This document shows positions 10,649 to 22,812 of a stretch of DNA of 64,000 nt, piece by piece. A model generated the notes under the pieces. That model made no database searches and had not been told where the DNA came from. It worked only from the letters and a program-made list of their open reading frames with translations. The DNA comes from Axinella damicornis (Eukaryota > Porifera > Demospongiae > Axinellida > Axinellidae). The DNA is taken from positions 12,600,633 through 12,664,632 of the forward strand of contig OZ007515.1 in NCBI GenBank assembly GCA_963931865.1, written 5' to 3'. Position 1 is the stretch's first letter, and each line of letters starts with the position of its first letter. A program made the translations under genes and the position numbers.

Positions 10649-13600
10649 ATGGACTGGTTGCCCAGCGTTGTGGATCCCACCACCGTCTGCGTGGGTCTGC
10701 TGATCCTCGCGCTCACGCTGGTGTGGGCTTATGTCATGCTGGGAAGCGCGAAGCAACCGGACCTGAGCGTGCTGTACGAGAAGGAGCCCGGATCCGGACC
10801 GGGAAAGCGAGCTGGCAAGACCAGGCCGAAAGGAAAGCAGGTGGGTTGGTCAGGCTTGGATAGTTTGCTGTCACTGCTGTTACCTGAGCCGTGATGAGTT
10901 GACTCTAGCTCGCTGGATCATGGAGCTCAATACAAAAGCGGAAGTTGATCTGCTGTACTGTGGGAGGTATTAAATAGGGATGTATTGCTACCTGCCAATG
11001 ATACATAATTTGTGGTAAATTAACCATTTAATGTAGCACATTGGCTCATGGTGTAGTGCAATCACAGGTGCCTGTAAGCTCACCAGCTAGATGGATAGTC
11101 CAATCATGGCCATGTTAGCTCCCAAGCTAGACGGAGTAGTCCGATCATGGGTATGTTAGCTCCCAAGCTAGACGGAGTAGTCCGATCATGGGTATGTTAG
11201 CTCCCAATTGCAAGCTAGACGGAGTAGTCCGATCATGGGTATGTTAGCTCCCAATTGCAAGCTAGACGGAGTAGTCCGATCATGGGTATGCTAGCTCCCA
11301 ATTGCAAGCTAGACGGAGTAGTCCGATCATGGGTATGTTAGCTCCCAATTGCAAGCTAGACGGAGTAGTCTGATCATGGGTATGTTAGCTCCCAATTGCA
11401 AGCTAGACGGAGTAGTCCGATCATGGGTATGTTAGCTCCCAATTGCAAGCTAGACGGAGTAGTCCGATCATGGGTGTGTTAGCTCCCAATTGCAAGCTAG
11501 ACGGAGTAGTCCGATCATGGGTATGTTAGCTCCCAAGCTAGACGGAGTAGTCCGATCATGGGTGTGTTAGCTCCCAATTGCAAGCTAGACGGAGTAGTCC
11601 GATCATGGGTGTGTTAGCTCCCAATTGCAAGCTAGACGGAGTAGTCCGATCATGGGTATGTTAGCTCCCAAGCTAGACGGAGTAGTCCGATCATGGGTGT
11701 GTTAGCTCCCAATTGCAAGCTAGACGGAGTAGTCCGATCATGGGTGTGTTAGCTCCCAAGCTAGACGGAGCAGTGCAACCACGGCATGGCAGCTAACCGT
11801 GGCATCTGGCACCATTGCGCTAGCTATGCATTCTGTGGTGTTGAATGAGGAGGACTGACTCCAGGCTCTAGCTTGCAGCAGGTTTCCAACAGCTTGAGAT
11901 CAAAGGTTGAGCAAATGTGGAGCCTGATGGAGAAACTGCAACAGCTCAACATACAGTTCTGGGTAGGCTTCCGACAGTCTAGCTGCTAGCCCCTCTCCAC
12001 CCAGCCTGTCAAGCAGGCGTGCGGTGTGTGTAACCGGCCTGGCGGAGAGGGGCTAGTGGCTAGACTGGCTTCCGATAGCTTGCGATCAAAGGTGGAACAA
12101 TTAGCAGGTGTGGCTGCCCATGAGTGGTTGCTGGAGGTCTACTCAAACAACAGCAGATAGAGTGTCCTTGGCTGTTCCTGTTGCTATGCCAACAATGCTT
12201 CTCGTACCATTGGTTACCATGCAGACCTGAGTGAGCTGTATGTTGAGCGTATGAGTTAGAGACAGGGCATGACATCACATAGCGAATCACTTGAATCCAG
12301 CCATTGCAGTTAGCTAGACCGTACCAAGACACTTGATCTGCACATACTCTACTGAGTATCACGTACTAGGACAGCAAATATCTCCAGCACTCGCTGAGGG
12401 TGCGCTAACTAAATGGACTTTACAAGTGCAACCGCCCATACAATGCACAGCCTGTACCTAAGAATTCACGTGACATACCTGATCACGTCCAGCCTACCTC
12501 CTGGAGTTTGGGTTCAGTGTTAGTGTTGCACTGTACAGCCAACCCCAAACCTGGCAACCAGCAGACAAAGGTGCCATTGCCATAGCAACTGAAATAACAA
12601 AACGTTTGTGTTGGGAGGGTCCCTTCAAACCTCACAGTTGAAGTGTTGATCACAGGTGACTACACTAGTAGAGACTCATATTGATTGTTCTCTTCCAGGT
12701 GGAAGGAAGCCCGAGGGTGTCTGACGGTAATAGCCCGAAGGCATCTAGTGCCAAGTTGTCTCAGAAGAAACAAACTAAGGCATCGGCCACCACTGGCACC
12801 AAGCAGGAGGAAGAGGGGGTGGCAAAGGGGCGGGGCAAGAGGTCAAAGGTCAGCACTGCAACTACTGAGAAAGAAGTGGAGAAATCACCCAAAGATGAGG
12901 AGGAAAAAGGTGAGTGGTTGGGCTAGCCTCATTCCCAGCCCACAACCAACCTCATCCCTAGTCAACCTTACAGGGAGGGAAGGGGGAGAGGGAAGAGGAG
13001 GGAGGGAGGAATGGATGAAGGATGGGGGGGGGGGGGGGGGGGGGGGGGGAGAGAGGTAGGGAGGGAAGAAGAAAGTGAGGGAGGGAGAGGTAGGGAGGGG
13101 AAGAGAATGCTTTACTTCCATGCCGTGTATTGCTTCACTGCATTTGAATGATCACTTCCTCTGTGTCTTGCAGGTGAGTGGCAAACTCAGCTGTCCCGCC
13201 AGCAGCTCAGGGCGCTACGACGACAGAAGAAGGAGGAGAGTGGTGGTGAGGGAGACCGGGAGTCCTCCAACCTCACTCCCCCAGAGGAGCCGCCCGGAGG
13301 GGGAGGACCCGACACAAAGATGGCAGGTGAAGGTGAGATCAGCTGAGTACTACGTACAAGCCATCACATTAATTACCAGGAGCTGTCCCATGTGATTTGG
13401 TTCACAGGAACTGGTCCCTCCCCGCTGGTCCCGACCAACGGGTCTCTTCCGATTGGCGAGTCCCTCCCCACACATGATAGCCCCCCAACCAGTGAGAGTC
13501 CATCAGGCAGCAATGGCAAAGACCCTAATCCCAGCAGCCAACTAGTCAACGTCGAACAAGCCCTGAAGGACGCTGGTAAGAATTCAGGAAGCTGAGTGGA

Positions 13601-14138
13601 TCCTGGTAGAATTCAAACCCGTCCCTAGCACTTGGATTTTGATTGCAAGGTTTCAGTCCACCAGCGAGCATCGTACATGTGCACTGGAAATGGCAAATGT
13701 GTACTGTATTGATTTTAATGGTCCTCACACATGGGTCACATGATCCTCACATACAGGTCTCATGACCCTCACATGGTCCTTACTGACCATTGCATGTTGC
13801 ATTATCATTATTTGCCTCTAGCTCCTGAAAATGTTCAACTACATTACCTGTTCTGTGGGATGTGAATCTTTCACTAGTCTCAGTAGTCTGTCCATAAATG
13901 TCCTGCTTTTTCCACGACAAGTATCAGTCTTCAGTCTGCGAAAGCAGCTGTTTGGGATTCACTTAACCCCATCTTCTCTCTCCTAGCTCGTAGCAGCTCT
14001 TCCAGCCCTGAGAACACTGCTACCCAGTCAACTGAACCACAGCCCACCAGGGATAAGCCAACGTGGGGGGCAGTAGCGCCCCAGAGTAAGGACCAGCCAT
14101 CGGAACCAGTGGCACAGGAGGAGTGGGTGGTGTTGTGA
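10649..14138 (+). CDS. Single-pass membrane-anchored, disordered charged protein, 293 aa
   Basis: Exons: 10649-10840, 12699-12909, 13174-13332, 13408-13575 and 13987-14138, giving 294 codons with stop. The first ATG is chosen because it directly precedes the hydrophobic segment; an in-frame upstream ATG at 10565 would add 28 residues. Residues 14-35 (VCVGLLILALTLVWAYVML) form one membrane helix. The rest is Lys/Glu/Ser/Pro-rich and disordered, with a short basic helix QLSRQQLRALRRQKKEE and a conserved-looking end (PTWGAVAPQ, EEWVVL). The layout (N-terminal anchor, long basic and acidic tail) resembles ER-anchored adaptors such as metadherin (LYRIC), but the similarity is only in style. Intron 1 (1.86 kb) carries the large minisatellite. 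Confidence 0.7.
11090..11775. repeat. 47/41-bp minisatellite in intron 1
   Basis: About 15 tandem copies of a unit starting GTTAGCTCCCAATTGCAAGC and ending CCGATCATGGGTAT. Some units lack 6 bp around ATTGCA and are 41 bp long, and long and short units are interspersed. Non-coding. Confidence 0.9.
11977..12066. repeat. Inverted repeat (hairpin) in intron 1
   Basis: The arm GTCTAGCTGCTAGCCCCTCT is matched by the inverse AGAGGGGCTAGTGGCTAGAC with one or two mismatches, and flanked by CTTCCGA repeats. A small MITE remnant is likely. Confidence 0.65.
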
Positions 14139-14565
14139 TCACATGACAGTCACACGACCTGTAGGTAGAGTCACATGACCTGTAGGTAGAGTCACATCAC
14201 TTGGTTATCGTGGTAGCAATACACACCTCTCAGGGGACTTCAAGGTTTAGTCAGTATTTATACGTCAGGGGGAGGTTCACCAAGATAGCCGGTCCACTGC
14301 TTTGTACGTACATTTGGTTGTTTTGTGTTAATAATGTTTTTTAGAGTATAATTAATTTATTGTACCATTTATCAACATGAATCAAAATGTGGTTTAAAAT
14401 GAAGGAACTGCACAATTTGTATACAAACAATAGGCAATATGCCAGGATGCTGGCTGTGGGTATATATCTCTGCTCCAAAATTCTGTGGGATAAAAACTGT
14501 TAGCAAAGTACAATGAGGCAAAAGTGCGGCTAACACAGAAACAGACATGTATTCTGATCGACTGT

Positions 14566-17500
14566 TCATACTTGCGTGGCCGGCGAGTTCATTGAGGGTG
14601 TGCGAAGCAGGGTATTGGATCGTCCCCCAATGTTACGTACCCCCGGCTGTCGTTTCACTAGTTGCGGGGTTCCGTATATGTTACCTAGCTGGCGGTTGTA
14701 CCCATTTGAGGCTGGATTAGAATAGTGTGTGTGGCGGTGTCCAATTCCACCGTTCGGTCGGCCGCTTATTCTTGGGCTATTGGGATTGTGATGTATCATG
14801 TGAGCCGGCACTCTCGGCCGCTGGGGGTGGGGAGGGGTTGATGGGAATACAAAATGCCTTGCCCGCTCATGAGACCTGTTTGCAATATTGTATCCATGTT
14901 GGGTTCTCCTGGTTACTGAGGGCGAGTCGAATTGATAGCTCTGTGGTCGTGACCTCTGCTGCGGAGCCGTCTTTGAAGTGAGGATTGATGTGCCTTCTGA
15001 GAATGCTCTTGGACGTAGCTCAGGATCGTCAAGCTGGGGAGTCCGAGGAGTGGTCTTCCCGCCTGACGACACCCCTTCACCTTCAGGTGCAGTTATCCTG
15101 TGGGGAGGTACATCCGTCCTCTGGGGGGAAGCAGGAGATACAGTGGTCCTCTGGGGGGACCCAGGAGGTACATCCGTCCTCTGAGGGGAAGCAGGAGATA
15201 CATCCATCCTCCGGGGGGACCCAGGAGATACATCTGTCCTCTGGGGAGAAGCAGGAGATACAGTGGTCCTCCGGGGGGGCTCGGGAGGTACACCCGTCCT
15301 CTGGGGGTACCCAGGAGGTACAGTCATCCTCTGGGGGTAGCCATGAGGTACGGCCGTCCTCCGGGGGGACCCGGGAGGTACAGCTCTCCTCCGGGGAGGG
15401 GACTCTGGAGGTACGGCAGTGGGAATCGTTTCTGACCAGTAGAACTTTTTCTGTCTGTCCAGTGAAAGGTCTGCAGTTGGATCGTAACTTCTCCCACTGG
15501 GATTTCGGTCCAGGTTAACTCGGTATGGCTGCTTGAGTGCCTCTTTCCCTCGTTCTAGAGAAGAACCGGTGTAGCTCTGTGCTGAGTGTTCGTCTTGTGA
15601 CCTTTCCGGTGAAGATTCTGAATTGTTCATGCCCCTCTCATTTCTCTCCCTTTGTAACGTCCACCTATCCCACCAGGTCCGGTTTATGTTTACATTTCTC
15701 AGCTGCGTTGGGCCATGCTTCTCGGGAGGTACGTAGGGACCATGGTAGCGAGGGTGCTCCTCTGTTCTCTGTCTGTCTAGAGACCACTCCCCCTGTTGGG
15801 CAAACTGTGCTCCTGTTCTCGCTGGTGACTGGTTTGCGGTTGGTTGTCCCACACTGTGGTGGATCGGGGAGCGATGGAGAGGAGCGGTATGAGGAGCATC
15901 ATACCGGCCCCTCTCTGGGGACAGCTGGGAGGGATCATACCGGCCCCTCTTTGGGGACAGCTGGGAGGGAGGTGGGATTGCAGCGTGGCCTGGAGCACTG
16001 GTGTATCTTTGCCACTGTGCTGGGTAGGCCGGCTGGATGGGCTGGCTCCAGGTAGGTGTTCTCCGGACAGCTGTGCGGGGCTCTGGGAAGTAATGCTGCT
16101 CAAGCCTGGATCTCTGAGAGAGGTAGTTGCTCTGTTTTGCTGGGATCTGGTTGAAGTGGGAGATCTCCACCTCTTCTTCACTCTTCAGGCTGTGGGAGCT
16201 CTCTGGCACACTGGGAGACTTCAGTGCGTGATCACTCTGACCAACCACATCCTCCAGGCCTGCTTGAACATAGAATTCATTTACTACATCCGTGGATTGG
16301 CTTTGGAGTCCTATGGAAGGAGAATGGGATTGTGTACGGTATGGAACCGAATCATCTGGAAGGTTGACCTCAGAATCAAACTCTGCCATGGAGCCGTGTA
16401 TACGAACCGGATTACCATCCACATGCGTGGCCGTGGACGTGGGACTCGGCCCATTCTCCGTCTGTTTCCCTATTCCAGTGTCATTCTGCCCCAATACTAC
16501 TCTTCCAGAAGTGGTTTCTACAGCATTCACTGGTCTCGTACGCATTCCAGTCAGGTTTGGAACAACCCCGTTCATACTGACGAGTGTGGGTCCACTGATC
16601 ACGACGTTCTGGCTCCGTTCATGTACAACGTCTGATTCCGATTCCAGTTCCGTCTTACGGCCAACGCATGAACAGGCACAACTCCTGGGGATCCCGACCC
16701 AGAACCATCTCGCTGTTCTGTGGGGGTGAAATATTAGGTAGTAGGTCATCATGAAGAGGAGCCCAACCAGGTAGAGCCCGATGACCACGGTGAGCGCAGC
16801 TGGGGCGTACGACAGCTGGGGCTGGTTGTGGTAGAACAGGGAAATCATGATGATGTTCTCTACGAACGTCAGCAGATGGTATACGGTGATCCAGTACCGC
16901 GTCTTCCCTTCCTTTGCATTGAAGTAGACAAACAGGTAAATGAACGCAGCCACGAATGCGAACGGGACCTCCAAGTACCACCTCCACTTAGGTGACTCGC
17001 CGCTGAAGTCGTTGCAGAAGGCAGTCCGTTGGTGGAGCAGGCCAAACGTGACTGCTATCAAGTGAACCCCAACTACGACAAACACATACGCACCGTATGC
17101 ATGGGCAAAGAGGGAGAGGGCTATGACCCTGGATGTGATCATGCAGGCATACCACATAGTTTGAGCAACGTGGGCCAGGAGGACGGTGCGGCGTTTCTTT
17201 CCTGAGAGCCGATCGGAAGTCGTGAATACCAGCACCGTGTAGATGAGGGAGACGAGTCCTGCTACCAGTGTGACCACGACTGGTGTTATCTGGAATGGCG
17301 TTGCCGGGGTTATGAACGTCCTCACGGGGTTGGTTGCTATGGTGACAACGTACAGCTGGATGACCACTTCAGGGGCAGTGATGAGGAAGGTGTGCATGAA
17401 CCTCAGCAGAGCTGCATCCCGGGTGAGGAAGGGGAGGTTGGTCGTTCTGCCCATTACTGTCTGGTAGAAGAGTTGCACGTACCTGGTGGGGAGGAGGAGA

Positions 17501-20500
17501 GGAGGAGAGAGAGGGAGGGAGGGAGGGAGGGAGGGAGGGAGGAAAGAAGGAAGGGAGGGAAGGAGGGAGAGAGAGGGAGAACAAGAGGATGGAAGGAGGG
17601 GGGTAAGAGGAGGGAGGGAGAGGATAATTATTTATATGTTGTGTGTGAGTGTGTATGTGTGTATGTGAAGCCACAGGTGCTCATAAAACAACACATTCCA
17701 AGCTAGCACAAGGGCATGGCGTAATTGCACATCAAAGCATAACACACAGCGCACTGCGCACACCGAATCATGCACTGCACATCATGGAACACTTGTACGG
17801 ATGACGTTATTACATAACAACACTAATAGGCTCTTATATGAAACTGAAGCAGGTGTAATGACTAATGTAGATACAGTGTTATACTGCCGGCTGTTGACTA
17901 TGATAGTATCCATGGTTGCACTCACAAACATGGATGCCTGTCTGCATACAGTAGGCAGGTCTTGTCTAGCCTCGTTCCCAGGCCTTCTCACCCCAGCGGT
18001 TGTCGCTTGCAGTACTAACGCGGGGTACTGCAAGCGATAAACGCTGGGGTGAGAAGGCCTGGGAACGAGGCTAGGCCTTGTCAGTGCAGTGTAACACACA
18101 ACTGGCCAGTAGTCCCAGCAGTGGAATGAGCCAATCCTAGTAATTGGAATTACAGGCTCGTCATTGCCTGTGGTCAGTTTACACAGAGTACAGGTCCCAT
18201 ACATGCTATGACAACGCAACACATTCAGCTCCCCATAAGAGAGCGTGTGTGTACACAGCAGTGGCATCGGTATGGCCACAACCCCCGGCCAGGTCGAGGA
18301 GGAAATTGTGAGTGGTGTGTGTAAGCCAAGGTATGGCCACAACCCCCAGCCAGGTCAAGGAGGACATTTCAATGGTGTAAGCCATTTGCACCTGTCAAAA
18401 TGTTTGCGGGATGTGCTGGCACAGATTGCGAACATGATATTAATGGCTAGTTGATCTTCAGACACTTCCACGACTCCATGACATCAAGTACATTTACGAC
18501 ATTTCATAATCTGTCACAAACTTCAGATGGAATGACAAGACCAGACTCTCTGCAGGAGGTGGCTAGCACCCAGTACCTACAGTACCTACTCAGGACAGCC
18601 TTGATCATTCCCAGGACAACGTCATTCCCACGACAGCCTCATTCCCAGGACAGCCTCATTCCCAGGACAGCCTCATTCCCAGGACAGCCTCATTCCCAGG
18701 ACGGCCTCATTCCCAGGACGGCCTCATTCCCAGGACAGCCTCATTCCTAGGACAGCCTCATTCCCAGGACAGCCTCATTCCCAGGACAGTCCCCTCAAAC
18801 CCCATGCATCTGCATCAGATCAGCACCAGTTTCTGCCGATAAGAGTGTCTCCAGAACTTCCTCTGAAATTCAATGTCTGTGTGGAGGTTGTCCTGGGAAT
18901 GAGGTTGTCCTGGGAATGAGGCTGTCCTGGGAATGAGGCTGTCCTGGGAATGAGGCCGTCCTGGGAATGAGGCCGTCCTGGGAATGAGGCCGTCCTGGGA
19001 ATGAGGCCGTCCTGGGAATGAGGCCGTCCTGGGAATGAGGCTGTCCTGGGAATGAGGCTGTCCTGGGAATGAGGCTGCTCGTGTGGAGTGTCACTATAAT
19101 ATATAGTGTAGTAGGAAACATTCCTAAGTCATTGGCATCCACAGAGTCCGTGCATAGCACATTCTGGATACAATTACCACGGGCTGAACTACACTAACTG
19201 CATACCAGTGTCAATCAGCAGCACAGGTGTGCCTTGCCGGATGAGGTCCGGAGGTGGCACTCACTAGCTTGTCCCCACTGTGTTGTCTGCTGGTGCTAAC
19301 AAGCACATACAAGCGTGTGAGAGCACACAAACCACTTACGAAGACCATCGCAATCACAACATGTATTATCTTACGAATTGCATTTGAAAGATCTCTGACA
19401 GGCTAATAGATTCCAATATGTGAATCCGTATTGTGAGTCCAGTTAGCTCCTCTACACTTCTAATAACATTACCATCTTCAAGGGCTGAAAACAGTCTAAG
19501 CAGGTTCCATGACGACAAACATTGGGGGGGGGGGGGGGGGGGGGGTCTTACTTCCATGCTGCTCGGCCGTGTTTCCATCCTAGCCTTTTGATTGGTGATG
19601 CTGCAACCAATCAAAAGCTGAACCAGCAAAGAGCATAGCATGAAGAAGGGAAAGTTGGGTTCCACGCTATGGTCAGTCTGCGGTCCTTCGGAATGCAAAC
19701 TGACCCGTCCCACAAAGCAATAACTTCTGTTGCTATGGCAATGACACTCCTTGGTTACCAAGTACATAAGCTGAGTCTCAGATTTGATGTGAGAGGATGT
19801 ATGGTGTGCTGACAGCACTGACACATAGCCAGGATACCACGCTTCCTTTCAGCATTGAAGTGAGTTCAAAGGTCATGAGTAAATGTACCAACCTGTAATG
19901 TATCACCTTGCAACCACAACCCAGGTGCAGTACACCTTACCTCATGGTACACCAGTGGATACAAGAAATGTGCTTAACTTGCAGGGAGCTTTATTGTCCT
20001 CACATTGCATGCATTATGTGAACTGCTCCAGCAGAGACCCTGGACTTCCCAGATTTCCTAAAAGTGGTACAGGCCTGGGAACGAGGCTAAAACAACTCGA
20101 CTCACCGGTACACTACTCCGAGAAGGACGGCATGAACCATGACGTTGACGATAGTGAACTTGCTGCGGTAGTCTCTCACAGCCGGATGGTGGGAGTTCAC
20201 CTGCCGCTGGTTCTTGTAAAACTTGTCCAAATCATAGTACCATATCAGAGAGATGGTGGAGAGGACGAGGGCGGGGATGGTGAAGTAGCCGAGTGTCAAT
20301 CCAAAGAATATGTACAGACCACTATCAGCGTACAGATACAAGACCCAGACGATGGTCCCCAGTTCAACCATGTAGGTCACAAGCGACCATATCCAGGACA
20401 GGAGGTGCCAGCACGTTAGGACAAACTTCATCATCCCACGTTCAGTTTGATCGCTGAGCGAGGATATGGCGTAGATGGTGCTGCTCGTGGGCAGGTCCCT

Positions 20501-20509
20501 GTCAGCCAT
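14566..20509 (-). CDS. XK-related membrane protein with long proline-rich tail, 1106 aa
   Basis: Two coding exons: 20509-20106 (134 codons plus 2 nt) and 17482-14566, joined in phase to give 1107 codons with stop. The N-terminal 400 residues hold about eight hydrophobic helices and the XK-family signature around LRFMHTFLITAPEVVIQLYV, followed by FGLLHQRTAFCND and ITVYHLLTFVENIIMISLFY. XK-related proteins are plasma-membrane proteins, several of which scramble phospholipids, some after caspase cleavage. Family members are usually 350-650 residues; here about 700 further residues are predicted to be disordered, rich in Pro, Ser, Arg and Gln. They include a tandem PPGSPQRTxVSP-type repeat. Intron 1 is 2.6 kb and rich in repeats. 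The family call is firm; the scrambling function is inference. Confidence 0.85.
15095..15430 (-). repeat. In-frame 30-33-bp repeat coding P-x-SPxRTxV units
   Basis: About ten degenerate tandem units encode PPGSPRRT and PASPQRTDV-like segments of the XK-related tail (plus strand GGAGGTACATCCGTCCTCTG). Units stay in frame. Confidence 0.85.
17490..17630 (-). repeat. Expanded polypyrimidine tract before a 3' splice site
   Basis: The plus strand is almost pure GGGA/GGAAG. On the sense (minus) strand this is a C/T tract of about 130 nt leading directly to the CCACCAG acceptor of exon 2 of the XK-related gene. Confidence 0.75.
17966..18074. repeat. Hairpin element, CTAGCCTCGTTCCCAG family
   Basis: Near-perfect palindrome of 109 bp: CTAGCCTCGTTCCCAGGCC at one end, GGCCTGGGAACGAGGCTAG at the other, with inner arms CTCACCCCAGCG and TCGCTTGCAGTAC also inverted. 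The best-preserved copy in the window. Confidence 0.9.
18605..19076. repeat. Inverted pair of 17-bp tandem arrays
   Basis: The left arm (18605-18790) has about ten copies of CATTCCCAGGACAGCCT. The right arm (18888-19076) has about eleven copies of the reverse complement. A 97-bp unique spacer separates them. The unit shares TCCCAG with the hairpin family. It lies in intron 1 of the XK-related gene, so the transcript could fold into a long hairpin. Confidence 0.9.
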
Positions 20510-22301
20510 CGTGGAGTCTTGCAAGTGTTGCTATGTACAGTGTGACCAATGATGCTTGTTTGTGACGCTTACAAAGTCATTCCATGGGGAGCCTAATATG
20601 AGAGAGAAAATCAGTCGTGAAATGGAGTTGAAAAAACCAACATAAACAATGTTTTCAATACGTCAATTATATCAACATAATAACATTGACATCTCAACAT
20701 ATACGGTTCTAGCTAATCTGTGGGGAATCACTCTATGAAAATATCTTGAAGGAAATTATGATATTGTTGTGATCTACACAATGAAACTATATTTCGGCTC
20801 GGCATAACTGTCTGTCGTCTATACTGGCATCACAATAATATTTCAACAGCCATAATAGTGTGACTGTATTGATTCCCACCACCATCAATGATCACGATCA
20901 AGATTGCCCAACCATCAGTTGAGGACCGACATACATTGACATAGGAATCAGGGGAGCCATCTCCACTATTGTGTACAAACCCTACAATGTACATCCTGAA
21001 AGTGTTTAAACCCATTTATCTACGGAGTAGAACTTCATTTGAGGTCCACCGCCAGAGAGTGACTTTGGCCCTCAAGTCTGACCTCTTGACCCCGTGTCTC
21101 CATAACAACTACTATTTTGACTACAGCCTAACTTCACGTGAAGAACACCTGCGCCTATTACTAGAGAACAGTTGTGGAAATGGTCATATCACCTTCAGCC
21201 AATCACACTCCCGGAATTAGGTCACGTGACTGTGATTTAAATTGGCCGTCCTATTGCAATAGTTGCTAGTCCTAAACATTATGTAATATGTCACTGAGTG
21301 ATGGAACTAGCTTCTTGAGGTGCATTGACAGTGTACCAACCTTCCTATAACCGATGAGTCAAGGGCCACGAATACCCAATACGACTGATCAATTGTTATG
21401 TCATCAATTAATGCTTTAAAATAGAAATTTATTTTGCACCATTTGAAAGTTTAGATGGGTATAAAATACCCAACAGTGACATTTAATGGCTAATGTAGAC
21501 GCAGAATCATGGGCTGGAAGAGGTGCACGAGACGGTTGCTATGGTTACTGAAACAGCCAACATGCAGCTGGCTAGAGCACACTTCCTGCGCATGCGCTGC
21601 ATGACGGACAGCTGATTGTGATTGCATCCTGAAGTGTTTCCCCCACGTCATGTGCTGCAGAGTATACAACTATATACTCTGTAGTACGTCCACATACAAA
21701 ACCGGTGAGCTAGCAACTCATCAAAGACTGTGCCATGTAGACACCCCAGCTAATGGGGTGTTAATGACCCGTCACTGCCAGCTAAACAGCTGTTTGCCTG
21801 TTCCTGACAAAAGCTGACTAGCCAGTCGTCACCTTAGTACCATCCCTCTACATGAGAAACCACACTCTTCAGCACGTGGTGACGACTGCAGCGGACCTAG
21901 CAACCACCTCCATACAGAAGAGATGGAACTTATCTAGCTTCTGCTGCTTGTACTGCAGTCACAACACACACACAGTCGGACGTGCAGCGAGTGGTTAGGA
22001 ATTAGGCTGTGATCACACGTGCACAGTACCGAACACTGGTACCTCCACTGGCCCGTTGGCCAGGTAGCTCCTGCATCCACGGACCGTGCAGTTTATAAAT
22101 ACAGTTTGCATTTGGTAATCAATCGACAGACTTTAAACGTACGTGGTTGATGTTCAGTGGAGTATACACGTCAGTGCTGGCTAGCTACGTCGGCTGTAGC
22201 TGCGTAGCACTCCACGCAGTACTAGTAGGGACATCAGACCTCAACTGGCGAGTCACTCTGCATTCCGGAGATGTACCACGCAGCGCTGGAATCTGCGAAG
22301 C
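20510..22301. other. Intergenic, no gene seen
   Basis: This 1.8-kb stretch separates the XK-related gene from the transposon. It is AT-richer in part, with no convincing exon, RNA gene or long repeat. The first part presumably holds the promoter of the XK-related gene. Confidence 0.6.
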
Positions 22302-22307
22302 CCCACC

Positions 22308-22730
22308 TATGGGGTGCCGTTTGTGTCAAAAATGACTTCCAGGTCGACGCCAATTTTTCAGGTCGATCTTCACTGAAATTTTACGTCGACCATCACTTTT
22401 ACGTCGATGTTCGCTTAAAATTTAAGGCGTTCAAGTCGACGTTCACTTTTTGAGGCGACGTTCGCGACGTTCACTTCTAAGTCGACGTTCACTTTTGAGG
22501 CGACATTCACTTTTGAGGCGACATTCGCTTTTAAGGCGACGTTCAAATTTAAGTCGGCGTTCACTTTTGAGGCGACATTCGCTTTTAAGGCGACGTTCAC
22601 TTTTAAGTCGACGTTCACTTTTTGAGGCGACGTTCGCTTTTAAACGTTCACTTTTAAGTCGACGTTCACTTCTACGTCGACGTTCACTTTTAGTTCTACG
22701 TCGACGTTCTTTGTTAATTTTTTGAGTCAT
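22308..22730 (+). repeat. Left terminal/subterminal repeat array of the transposon
   Basis: After the TIR the sequence is built of short degenerate units such as GTCGACGTTCACTTTTAAG and GGCGACGTTCACTTTTGAG, about 18-20 bp each, for about 300 bp. These are candidate transposase binding sites. Confidence 0.9.
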
Positions 22731-22812
22731 AGGCTCGTTCCCAGACAAATTAAATTTGGAATGAACTCCAGCCAGTGTAGGCGCAGTTAGCTACTTGTGT
22801 CTCTTGGCCACC

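Noticed and set aside
22415..22748. Arg/Ser-rich and Val/Asn-rich frames over the transposon ends
   Set aside because: Frames arise from the GTCGACGTTCACTTTT-type subterminal repeats on both strands; no start context or splice support.
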